Source: Plectrocnemia conspersa (taxonomy: Eukaryota > Arthropoda > Insecta > Trichoptera > Polycentropodidae). Taken from it: a stretch of 64,000 nucleotides of DNA. The notes beneath the pieces are model-generated. The model was not told the DNA's origin, searched no databases, and saw only the letters and a program-made list of their open reading frames with translations. A program made the position numbers and the translations under genes. Positions 23,401 to 34,190 of this stretch are shown here, piece by piece. Location of the stretch: the NCBI GenBank assembly GCA_009617715.1, contig VTFK01000431.1, positions 1 through 64,000 of the forward strand, written 5' to 3'. Numbering within the stretch: the stretch's first letter is position 1; every line of letters starts with the position of its first letter.

Positions 23401-26173
23401 AACTACTTTTTTATGGCATTGTCTGTGAAACGGTTAATTATTTTTTAATTGAATAAGTGTTAATTTGACTGAAAAAATAACACATCACTGGTTCATTGTC
23501 TTTAACATTCCTCTTAGACAGAATGCTAGAGCAAGTGTTTCGACGCTGGTTACAAAAAAGTATCTGTATTTATTTATAATGCTTAAAATCTTATGAGGAT
23601 CTCAGTTTCGCTGAAGCAGACGCAATAAATGCCGAAGCTGAACCTTTATAAATCTATATTTATTAGAAAATTATTTTAATGATTTTTGAAGTGGTTCCGA
23701 AAAACATCGTTATCACTTTTGGGTAGTAAAGAAAATGTCAAACGGTCGCTAAAAATAATAAAATAAGACCGTGACATATTTTTTTACTAATATATTACTA
23801 TATTTTTATAGCCACATTAGGATTTATATTACTTTATAATAAAAATATATTTATACACCGTGGTATATTACTGCAAATATGTTTGGGGCGGAATAATATA
23901 CTACATCTATAAGTATATTGTATGTAATCAATTAATAAATGCTTATGTGTCTTTAGCAGCTTACGATTTATATACGATAAATGTCATATGAATCTTATTT
24001 ATTTGCTATTGAACAGTAATTAATATTTTTCATATGATTTATAATAAAAAGATTGATAGTAGGTATATTTTAAAATTAACTATTTTATTAGTATATAGTA
24101 ATGTACATAACATATAGATCATTTCCCATATTAAAACCTTAGATAACATTTTTACTGCTTATATAATTGTTCACATTTTTACTTGAGTCTTGAGTTTTTT
24201 AATCACGAATACACTATATATAGATACTTATATATAGATACAATATTAGCTGATAAATACTATTTTTAATTATGACATGTAACTGATCCATAAAAATATT
24301 GTACACCAAAGCTAAATTTATTCTATGAATAACTTACAAATCGATTACAAGAGACGCTTCAAGTTACAAGCGTTGTAGACTCAATTTTATATTTACATAC
24401 TAAAATAGGTTTTTGACAAGCTTAAAGAACACTATTTTATAAACCATTATCATATTAAAATAAATGTAGGCATTGCTCTCCGTCTACATCCAAATGTGTT
24501 ACATAATGTATGTTTACATTTATTTGAATTATACATACAGTAGGTACATTCATGTTTGTAAAGAGCTCTTTTCTATTATTAATCTTTCCATTTGATCCTG
24601 TTAGTCAAACATTCAGAGCTTGAAAGTCCGTGGACCGCGCGTGGAGCTTTTAAAAAAGCTCTCGAGGTGAACGTGGCTATGAAACACGTCTTATGTCATG
24701 GTCACTTAACTCATGATTCCCTCTGCGGCTTTCTCGTGTGCTTTTAAATTCTTTTTTAATGTTTCTCCACATAAACCTTCAAGGGTTGCGTTTTTATTTA
24801 ACGGCTTAACCATATTTTACTTAGTAATTTTAAAATAGCAAATAATGGATTAGGATTTCTTGTAATATAATTTATGTTTTTAATAAATATAATAAGGAAA
24901 AATAATACCTATTTAGAGCTTTTGATTTCGTAATAAAAATCCACCCAGTGTCAAAATATAATTTGAATTTTTTGATAAGTAAAATAATTGTCATAGTCTA
25001 ACAGTCGTCAGTCAGTTTATTTTTATATCGAAACCAAAGTATTATTTTTAATAAGGCGTACAGATCTTAGTCGCTTTTATAGAATGTAATCGGTCAGGTT
25101 GGTAGTTGTCATTTTTTAAGTCGTCGATACTGAAGCGAGACTAAAGTCCTTGGAGTAAAATAATGGTCCGAGCGTAGAACTGCAATGAAGTCGAGTGTAT
25201 ATATATTAATACGATTTTTGTATCACATTATATGCATGTAGGGATTGTAATAATATAGGTATTCACATTATTATTATTATTTTAATTAATTGACTGAAAA
25301 AATAAATGATGTTATAAACGTGTTTTAAAAAATTGTAACTTCTTTTGTGTACTCTCTATGATGTGAGGTAATAAAAAGCAATAATATTTAGTTGTTATAA
25401 CGATAAAATAAAGTATTTTTTATATTTATTTAGAATTAATCAAGTTTGATTTAAAAAAACACCCGTCAACATTATTACTTATTTTAATTATATCATCTAG
25501 TACAACCTATCCTTAATTAGTAAAAGAAAAAAATTGCATTATTTTCTAATGAAAAATATTCTTTTAAAAAAACATACATTTTGTAAATTTTTTTCAAATA
25601 GGTTTTTTAATTAAATATAATTATTAAGACTTACTTATTACTAAAAGCATATTCCGTGGACTATTTGGATAAAAATATGTCTGAATGGTGATAAAAATGT
25701 ACAAATATTATAAAGAATACCTGTTATTTTTGTTATCACTTCGTCAGCCATCCCTATCTTAAAAATGGCGCAGTTATTTTTCTGTTACATAACATATTTA
25801 CTAGAAACTGCTAGGTACCGTTAGATTTGTCTGGGATAAAGAAAAAAATGTTGTCACATAGCGCATTAACAAAAATACAGAAATACGGAACATGTTAAAT
25901 TCAATTTTTAAAATTTGCACCAAAATATCAGCCGAAAGTATTTTTTGCATAGGTATGGTGGGCTAATATTTCGGCCCTCTTTAACTAAAATTATTATACT
26001 TTGATATCCTACCGCGATAAGACTACTTATATTAATCCCCTATCATGAGCATTATTTTATTTGCCGCTTTTGCTTTTAAGTAATGTAATTTTCGTAGTTA
26101 TAGTTTAAGCTTTAAGAACCCTAGGACTGTGATGACTTCGTTGTTAGTGAGAAGCATAGTGGAATTAAGTTAG
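20461..26173. other. 5.7 kb of AT-rich sequence, no recognised gene
   Basis: No gene is supported. CAGTCAAAATATTGAACCAC at about 21056 resembles a Tc1-like terminal repeat, and a partly similar stretch follows at about 21200 in the same orientation, but no transposase is visible between or beside them. A GC-richer patch at 22020-22230 carries inverted CGCAGCGTCG arms. The 63-codon minus frame at 22967-23158 is not recognised. Confidence 0.45.
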
Positions 26174-26588
26174 AGTTTTATTAGATTATATTACAATTGC
26201 GATAGACGATAAATGGCGTGATGAGCAGTGGTGGACGTGGCAACGAGTGTACAGCGGAAGTTAATCTCTCTCTGCTACGGTAGTGCTCGTATGGAGGAGT
26301 CTCTCGGGATGTGAGCGTTCATGACAGTATGTTGTCCTGCGAGTGCCTGATTGTTATTGCCTTCTCCTGATCAAAGCCTAGGCTTAAGTATCCATGGCAA
26401 CAAAGCTTGCTGACAAATTACAATCGTGCAGTGATCATCAACAGCGAAATAAGTATACGCCTTTAGAAAGCGACATTGTCCAAGATCGTTTACTGCAACG
26501 GAAATCTTGTGGAGTCGGTGATTTATTATATCCGTGACCGTTTCGCAACAAAGAAATATTCTTCCAATGACGGGAAATATTTACAGTA
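26174..26588 (+). repeat. Unclassified dispersed repeat, copy B
   Basis: Same family and orientation as 3252-3752. It lacks the CCGAGCGGTGG block, the flank of copy A joining at GTGGACGTGGCAACGAG, and has an extra insertion near 26385 and 26480. It ends in GGAAATATTTACAGTA. Many indels and substitutions show that both copies are old. Confidence 0.8.
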
Positions 26589-26824
26589 AGAACACTTGCG
26601 CTTTATTTTTTCTGGTCGTAACGAGTACTTTTGTGTGGTCCATTCTTTACGCTATTATCTTGTTTCCTTGTTGATGGATGATCATTTTGGTCACCAGTAA
26701 ATTAATGCAAATTTTGAGAATAAGACCCTTTCAAACGTGGACATCTGTGTGTAGTCGCCACAAAAAGCGATGGGAATATCGTATTCAAAGATGTACGGAT
26801 TTCAAAAAAAAATATTTTTGATAC

Positions 26825-26920
26825 TACCGATATTTAATTTTCTAATATCGGTAATACCAAAGGTCAATTATTGTCACAATACCGGTATTATTGGTATCGG
26901 TATCACCGAAATTACAATCC
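26825..26920. repeat. Cluster of ATACCG/CGGTAT motifs, possible hAT-type subterminal region
   Basis: A hairpin with 10-bp arms (TACCGATATT at 26825-26834, complement at 26844-26853) is followed by the perfect palindrome AATACCGGTATT (26878-26889) and TTGGTATCGGTATCACCGAA. GGTATTTCGGTG recurs near 27085. Dense short inverted and direct copies of one hexamer are seen in the subterminal regions of hAT transposons, but there is no transposase and no defined end here. The overlapping 73-codon frame (26770-26991) is probably fortuitous. Confidence 0.3.
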
Positions 26921-27784
26921 CTATATACATGGTCGTGTGGGCCTGCTGTGTCCTTACTACGTACGTTGGTGGGATCATAAATGGCTATTAGAATCACAGG
27001 CACACACGTATGTTGTATGTTTGTGGATTTTTATAACTCTTGACATGTTTTTTTACCCAGTTGGGTGGCTTAAATTTAATATTGGTATTTCGGTGATTAT
27101 TCGTTAAATCATTATTTTGCTTAGTTTATTTTAATTATATTTACATAATATGTATTAAGATAAAATAACCAATTAATTTATAGCATTAGCAATGCCGTAT
27201 TTTTTGATGGTACGTCAATATGAGAGTATCAAAACAAAACTTTATTTTATAAAGAATGAGTTATATGATAATGAATCATTATTATACGACTGCTATACTA
27301 AGTGTCATTTATAATAATACTTTGTTTATTTACGCACATGATATATTACTTGCTATATAGTATCACATTCAGAACACGCACTAATACGCATGAAGTATGG
27401 AATTAACCGGCAATTTGAGCAGCTGAGTATTAGTTCATATTGATTTGTGTAACAATGTGACTGCCCTTATTTCACGAATTGCTGAAACTTGTGTACAAAA
27501 TATTATTATGTTATTTTTTTTATAGATATAATAAAAGTATCTACACAAAACTTGTAAGCGATGTGCCTTCCCCGAAAAATATTCATTTAGATCGCCTCAA
27601 ACTTATAACAATTATTATTACTATACTTTTTTATGTAGGAATATTTCTACTCGGAATCTCTCCTTTCCCATGTCAAACAGTCACGCTTTCGTCGAATGTA
27701 AATAACATCGCGAACACGGCAATAATAACGTTTGCTGTAATTTAAATTCTTCAAAAGGATCCATTCCCTTATTCCTCCGTCTTA
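26921..27784. other. Non-genic stretch
   Basis: Apart from one more CGGTAT-like motif near 27085, nothing is recognised. The 88-codon frame at 27479-27745 begins in low-complexity sequence and has no domain. Confidence 0.45.
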
Positions 27785-27930
27785 TGTTTTGTCTTCTTCT
27801 TCTTCTCGTCTGGTAAACAACGACCGTCGGGGCGGATGTGCCCCGTGGGCCTTTCTTGCCCGAAAAGCCCGACGTCCCGAGGGAAGTAGGCCCTTATTCG
27901 GCGGTTTATTATACAAGACCATCGTTTTAG
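27785..27930 (-). mobile_element. GC-rich fragment with a GAA-type tail, probable retroelement 3' end
   Basis: On the minus strand the block runs through GGGCAAGAAAGGCCCACGG and CCGCCCCGACGG to (GAA)n at about 27788-27803. GC content is far above the surroundings and the simple-repeat tail is at the expected 3' end. The minus frame (27769-27972) ends RPDGRCLPDEKKKKTK, which resembles C-termini encoded by some insect retroelements, but I cannot name the family. Confidence 0.35.
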
Positions 27931-28252
27931 AAAGGGGTTTGAATATTCATGAGAGAGAGAAATAGTTCGCACGTCAAAATTCGAGTCTTTGCTCTTGTCG
28001 GGTACCTACTACAAGATGCTTCGCAATTAACCGGCGCAAATCGCGCGTGACGACTAATGACAATTCACAAACGCTTGTCAAGTAAATAAAATACCACCTT
28101 GTGAAATAATCAATGCAGTTGACATAATATAATGTTAATAAATTAATTAAAGGTATAATTTTCATTTTTGTACAAACAACAACTGTAACTTCTTTAATAA
28201 ATATAATATTCTTAATTGTAAATGTACTAACCTAGCAGTCAAAAGTCCATTA

Positions 28253-28445
28253 TTATATAGAAGTCAAAGTTATTTATATTATTAATTATTATTAAATTTG
28301 CAACAAGTTTTATATGCGTCTCGTAGAATCCAGTTGTTGCAAAAGTTCGGGTTGAACTATAGATTTCGGACCAGTGCTTGCGTAAAGTGGGAAGCGGCTG
28401 CTGTCTTGGTTGATGCTCGAGATGTGTTCCAAGCTGGGAGTGTTA
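28253..28445 (+). repeat. Diverged repeat pair, copy 1
   Basis: Ordered blocks shared with 31884-32140: TTATATAG, CAAAGTTATTT, GCGTCTCGTAGAAT, TATAGATTTCGGAC, GGGAAGCGGCTGCT, and GGTTGATGCTC before GAGATG. The blocks keep order and orientation, but the gaps between them differ. Family unknown. Confidence 0.6.
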
Positions 28446-29182
28446 AGTAAAAGTTATTCTTCCTATTCCTGTGTCATGTCCATATGCATATGTTTCGCAT
28501 TTTTTTATTTTTAGCTAATATTTTGGACCTCGAATCAGGTGTCCAATGTATTTTGGTTAAAATAAATTCTCGATCGCATCCTATCATGAAAACTTTTAAC
28601 ATACGCCTATAAAGCCACAACTAAAACGCTTCCAATCTCTTGAGTGTCTTATTTTTTAAGTTCAGTTCTCGAAGCACTGATTAGACATAGTACTTTTGAT
28701 CTGAAAAAATAAATGCTTGTTTGTGAGACCAGCTTTAAAATAAAAAAAACTGATTTCTAACAATTTGGATAAGGTCCTTCATCCATTTCATCGTTTATTC
28801 AATTACCAATTTATTTGCAATTATTCACTCTCTCAGTTCTGTCTCAGTCTAATTTTAAGTTTCACAGGCCCACGAGGAGCTTGCTTATTTACCATAAATT
28901 TTATTTATCGATATTTGTTTGTAGACACTTTATCATCTTGAGAGATCTGACGGTCAACAACGGTTTCAACAACAAATGTTAATTATTGTCTCACAGCCGA
29001 CTTTAATTTATTTTTTCATTGTGCTTCTTTAAATATGATTTCGGAATTATATAAAATAATAAAAAGTGTAAAACAAATAACACATTCCTGTATGACACTT
29101 CTCTACATTACGCATTTGCAAAGGCATTGAATCGTTACTGTTCATAAAAAATTCAGAGATAAATTTACCGAATTCGTCCGAG

Positions 29183-29203
29183 TCTCCGATCGTCACGTAC
29201 GTC
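29183..29203. repeat. 21-bp repeat shared with 32497-32517
   Basis: The 21 bases are identical at the two sites and begin TCTCCGATCGTCACGTACG. On the minus strand, in an open frame, both sites read TYVTIGDS. The only differences in the eight-codon block are two third-position changes. Confidence 0.6.
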
Positions 29204-31708
29204 TGAATATCAAAAATGCAGATGTGCAACAAGTTGTATTTTTTTTACGATCATGAAATGGTCATCAAAAAAGATAATCCTTGGCCTGGCTTTCTTTTTT
29301 TTTTCTTCTGGTACTTACAAAGTTAAACTAATAACAATAACACAAAAAAATAAAAAGGAACAACCTATTCTAATATAATTAAATCGTTTAAGTGCCCTAG
29401 ATTAATAAATATGTTAAGTAGAGAAACTATATTCTCAGATGGTATATTGTACGAGAATTTTATTTTTATCGTTGAATACGCAATTTTATAGCTTCATAGT
29501 GTTACAAAATAGAGCGATGGAAAAGATCTTAAATTGTAGCAAGTATATATACTAAGGTGAGATGAGCGTTGAGATGAATAGCTAAATTTAATGACTGAAA
29601 GATAATAAGAAATAGTATGTATGTTTTTATTCAAGTGTTTTTAATTAAATTAAATTCCTTAGAACTATAAATATAATTGAAAATGTCATTCTATTCTTAT
29701 ATCACACATATTGAGAATTAATATAGTTTTGAGTAACTCAACACAGGTTTTGCAATGTATAAGTATATTCTATCAAAGCATTCTATGAAAATTCATCTCC
29801 GTTTGAATTTTCTTTGAGCTATAGCGTTTTATGTGTTTTTATTTCAAAACCTCTCTTTCTTCACTGCTATTGTCAGTAGTAAAATAAGAAATAAACATAC
29901 CATTCATATTATTCATATTAAATTGCGTTTGCTGTCGAGGATATGTTCAGTTTATATATCAGCTTTTGTAGTGTATTTACATTTATAATTTCAGTGTAAA
30001 TATAAATACCTAATAAGACCTTTTTTGTTGCATTTCTTATCTTACGTATATATTTTAAGAAAAAAAAACAGTTTTCAAATAATACAATTATCTATAAAGC
30101 ATTGCTTCATTATAATGTTACAAATAAAAAATATATCAATTATTTAATAAAAATATAAATGTTAGTTGTTTTTTACCTACATTTAATATTTATTTTATAT
30201 AATAGAAACAAGCTTTCATTTTCATTTTTTGCTTTGCGAATAAATATTTCGACCTTGGAAAGAAAAATTCAGACAAACCAAATATGTTATAATTCATTAT
30301 TAATGTAATTTTAAAACACCGAGCGATAGTTTATATTATTGACTAAAAAGTTTTTTCTTCTCTCTGCCTTAGATATATTTTATAATAAAATATTTGTTAC
30401 TAACTTATATCCTAGCTTTTAATTTTAAAAATCAATCGAAACATATTTTTTATAGATCTATTTAATATTTTTAATAAAAAACTTTCTTCTCAAGTAATTA
30501 ATAGTTTCTAAAAATGCACATATGCGTATTGAATTTATAGCTTCCAATCTGAAATATCAAAAGGTTCTAAATTGAAAAGCTTGAGAAACTACGACATGAA
30601 AGATTCATCCTAAAATCCTCAACCCCAGAATCTAATTGCTAGTCAATGAACCATCAGACATTCTTAGATAAATTGAATCTGTCTGAAGTCTATTTAGTTC
30701 GTTGAAATTAAATTAACCATAAAGCAGCACTACACAAATCTAGACAAATACAAATTGAGCCGTGTCGTGTATAATAAATTATTCAACTAAATTTCTGGTA
30801 AAGCTCCTTTCCGCTTTACGCATCGTGTTAATTTTATTAATTTAAAATTACCTAGTACGTGCTATATACTAAATAGGTATTTATGTATATACGTATACGT
30901 TTTAATTAATTAGGTGTTATAATACTTAACCAAAATTTTCTTCTATGATTAATTAAATCTAATGTTTTATCTAAATATCATTTATTTTATTTTAATAAAT
31001 ACACTATCTAAATATATAGAAAAATGAAATATATATCTACTTATACCTACTACGAATTGTAGCTCCCATTCTATCATCGGTACGTGTGCGTAAACGTGAA
31101 GCTTTTGGCTAACTTCGATACGTGACCTGCACGTTACGGATCCGCAATTACCGTTAACGTGAAAGCCTTCGATAGCCATACGAATGCGATCTTTCCGCTC
31201 GCCAATTCCAGATCTTGCTAAAACGAACTAAACCGTATTGATAATATTAATCTTCAGACAAATCGGACTTACTATTAGTATTATTAAAAATAAGCCATAT
31301 GTTGTATATTTGTGCGCCCAGAATTTTGATCTTAAATACACTATAAAAATATTATATTAAAAATAATTGTGAATGAAAATTAGCAGTGGATTTTGATATA
31401 TATATATAATATATAAAAACTAACTTGAGATAATAATTTGATTCGTTATGAAATATAATTGGCATTGTTGAAAGCGCAAATTTCATTTACTCGCATATAA
31501 TTTATATGTATATATTTGCTTCGAAATTTGATATCGGTACCTAGACGATGTTTACCATTAAAATATTAATTTGCAAAATCGTTTCATGAGAAAATCGACT
31601 CGAATTTCGTAATAAATATATTTTTTCTAAAGACTTCTTTGACAAAGCAAATATACAAAAATCACTGTCATTTTCCATATTTATGTATTTTTTTATTCAC
31701 TATAATAT

Positions 31709-31761
31709 CTATGAGATATAAATCTCGTTAAGAAAATCCCTATAAGATATGAATCTCGTTA
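31709..31761 (+). repeat. Tandem 22-bp repeat, two units
   Basis: CTATGAGATATAAATCTCG at 31709 recurs at 31740 as CTATAAGATATGAATCTCG. The period is 31 bp. Confidence 0.7.
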
Positions 31762-31883
31762 TGGACACATCAAAAAAATCAGATACATATACTCTGGTGG
31801 ATTTACACAAAATATTCAAAATAAAATAAAAAATGATACCATTAAATTGAATTCACATATATGTTGTTACGTTTATTTTTACT

Positions 31884-32140
31884 TATATAGCAAAGTTATT
31901 TGTATCAAAAATTATAATTTAATCAGCAACTATTTTAAGCTCTGTACAATTAGCTGCTGTCTGCGTTTCGTAGAATTCTAAAAAAATTCAGAAAAATTCG
32001 TTGTTTCATAAAATCGGATTGATTTATAGATTTCGGACATCGTACCTACATAAATCAGGGTTGACGTGAAGCGGGAAGCAGCTGCTCTCTCGGTCTTGGT
32101 CGATGCTCAGTGTCTCAGAGATGACTCTCTAGGGTGTCTG
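31884..32140 (+). repeat. Diverged repeat pair, copy 2
   Basis: Counterpart of 28253-28445, longer because of insertions between the shared blocks. Within it TATAGATTTCGGAC is followed by GACGTGAAGCGGGAAGCAGC and GGTCGATGCTC. Confidence 0.6.
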
Positions 32141-32376
32141 GTGGATATTTTTAATATAATTTGAACGGAAATGTATTCCAGATAAAAGTATCTAATGTAC
32201 GTCATGTACACGCTTATATACGGTGATCAAGATATAATAAGATATTTGGCTCTACCTGCTCTTACTCCTAGACTAATTGCGACGATTTGGGGGTGGAATT
32301 AAATTTGTTATATTTTAGAACGCCTTTGCGAAACCACCGTAGTTAGAACAGCTGGAAATTCGACAACAATGTAATA

Positions 32377-32387
32377 GGGGGGGGGGG
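32377..32387 (+). repeat. Poly-G run of 11
   Basis: Eleven consecutive G in an otherwise A/T-rich region. It is the only long G run in the window. Confidence 0.9.
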
Positions 32388-32496
32388 TATTTCATCCCAT
32401 ATAGCACATTCCACCGGCTCTTCGGTAGTTGTAAATTCGATAGCATCCTTTTGTATTTTTAAAAATATCAAATGTTTTTATCTATTTAGTGATGAA

Positions 32497-32517
32497 TCTC
32501 CGATCGTCACGTACGTC
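32497..32517. repeat. 21-bp repeat shared with 29183-29203
   Basis: Identical to the unit at 29183. It lies about 150 bp downstream of the SINE head at 32667-32727 on the minus strand, so it may belong to the body of that element. Confidence 0.6.
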
Positions 32518-32666
32518 ATCATAACAAATGCTCTTACTCAACGCGTGTATAATACCACGCGACAAGCGTTTTCCCACAATAGTCGAATTGGACTTATAAT
32601 TATATAATTATTACTAATTTCAATTCTCCAAACACGATTGAAATTTAAAAACACTAGATTTTATAT

Positions 32667-32727
32667 GCGATTCGAACCCAGGTCTATCAGGCATTAGTCA
32701 CTGACTAATTGGTCTATCGTGCTAGTC
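32667..32727 (-). mobile_element. tRNA-derived SINE head or tRNA relic
   Basis: The minus strand has a pol III box A-like TAGCACGATAG (32714-32724) and a box B-like GGGTTCGAATCGC (32667-32679), about 35 nt apart as in a tRNA. In between is AGTCAGTGACTAATGCCTGA, typical of insect tRNA-derived SINE heads. There is no proper acceptor stem, so it is not a functional tRNA gene. The body would run towards lower coordinates; its 3' end is not defined. Confidence 0.65.
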
Positions 32728-34066
32728 AAAATGTAAATACACACAATATAATAATTTATTAGCTATGGAATCTTCGCTTTGAAAGCTATTTATTTTTACT
32801 AAAGTATGTAGACAACTTATTTTGACAAGCTTATTGCAGTGATCCATAGCAAAATTGTATTTAATTTTATGCTATTGTTCTTAATGAATAAAAGTAATTT
32901 TCTTTTTAAACTCACTACTCTTTCTGTGTCAGTTATGCAATTAAAATATATGCTAATGATTTATTCTCTTTGTTTCCAGGTAAATGCTTCTCTTAATATC
33001 GATCTTAAGCTTAAGGAGAATATTATAAGTAAGTTTTAAAATAATATTTTTATAAAATGAAATCGTTTATACAAAATATATCGATTCCTTTGACAATTGC
33101 CACGTCCCAATTTTGACGTTCGTCATTTCATCGCAGTCTTAATAAATAAAAAAAAGTATTATCTCAGTTTTGTAGATTGAAAAAAAAATGACATGACAAT
33201 TTTGTCTAAAGCGCGAAGCGAAAAGTTTTCATTCGGCTCGACGACAACGCCAGAGATGATATCGAGCGAGAGATAATCACCGTTCCTTTGACGGTCCTTT
33301 GAGATCCCTTTTAACGGAGGCGAAAAGCGAACCGAGCTAATAGATTTTATTATTCGAAGCCGGAATTAATTTACGATAAGTGAAAAAAAAATGCGACAGT
33401 AATATTGCACCGAATCCAATTATGTACATATAATATAATATATACACTCAATTTTCTTTATGTGTAAATTTCGGATGATGCATGTCTAATGTGAGACTTT
33501 CCCATTGAAATCTAATAATTAATGAATTGATGGAATCGATTATATGTTCGCTTGGGTCAACCTCCTACAAAGTTTTATCTTATGCGCTACTTCAAAAATC
33601 CAGACCCTCAAATTACAACTAGGGCTTTCAATACCGGAAAATATTTTTAAATATATTCTATAAATATTGTTTATTAGGATTAAATTAAAAGCATAACATT
33701 TTAATAATGCTTTATATATTATGCTAAACTATAACAGTATATGTTACTTAACACTTATATAGAAACAGGAAATTAGCATATATTTCAGATAAGGCGCAGA
33801 TGTACCTATCAAACCCAAAAATGCTCGACCGATTTCGATTGTTCCCCACACTTATTCCTTGACTTTCTAACAGATGCGATACCAAAACAGATATTTTAAT
33901 AATATTTTCTCTTTAGATTATTTTGTATGTTTAAGACATATTTGCATTGGACACTCGCTTTTGCTTGACTGGAATCAATTTTAAATCGCATTTTATTGCA
34001 TAATGTTTTTTTTATTAGTTTTATTTTCTAAAATTAAAATATACAATACATTACATCCAAAGATAC
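32728..34066. other. Non-genic stretch
   Basis: No gene is recognised. The 66-codon frame at 32839-33039 is hydrophobic and composition-driven. A mildly GC-rich patch lies at 33216-33330. Confidence 0.45.
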
Positions 34067-34190
34067 CAGGCGCGTACGGTGACATACTTTTCCTTTCGCT
34101 CGCTCGCGTGTTAAGTGTCGAGAGTGAGTGAGAGATAAGGGCGGGCGGAACGAGCGAGCGAAAGGGAAAGTATCTCACCCTACGCGCCTG
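34067..34190. mobile_element. 124-bp foldback (MITE-like) element
   Basis: Terminal inverted repeats of about 40 bp differ at only three positions. Both begin CAGGCGCGTA and run through ATACTTT to CCTTTCGCTCGCTCG. The centre contains CTTAACACGCGAG on the minus strand. The ends abut AGATAC and ATAAAT, without an obvious target-site duplication. A related 59-bp piece is at 59499-59557. There is no coding capacity; open frames across it are by-products of the palindrome. Confidence 0.8.

Larger units (their letters stand above)
27931..31883. other. AT-rich stretch, two repeat relics, no gene
   Basis: The repeat copy at 28253-28445 and the 21-bp unit at 29183-29203 lie here. The tandem unit at 31709-31761 is at the right end. 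No gene, RNA or promoter can be supported. Confidence 0.45.

Noticed and set aside
32667..32727. Functional tRNA gene
   Set aside because: Box A and box B are present, but no acceptor stem or proper anticodon arm can be formed.
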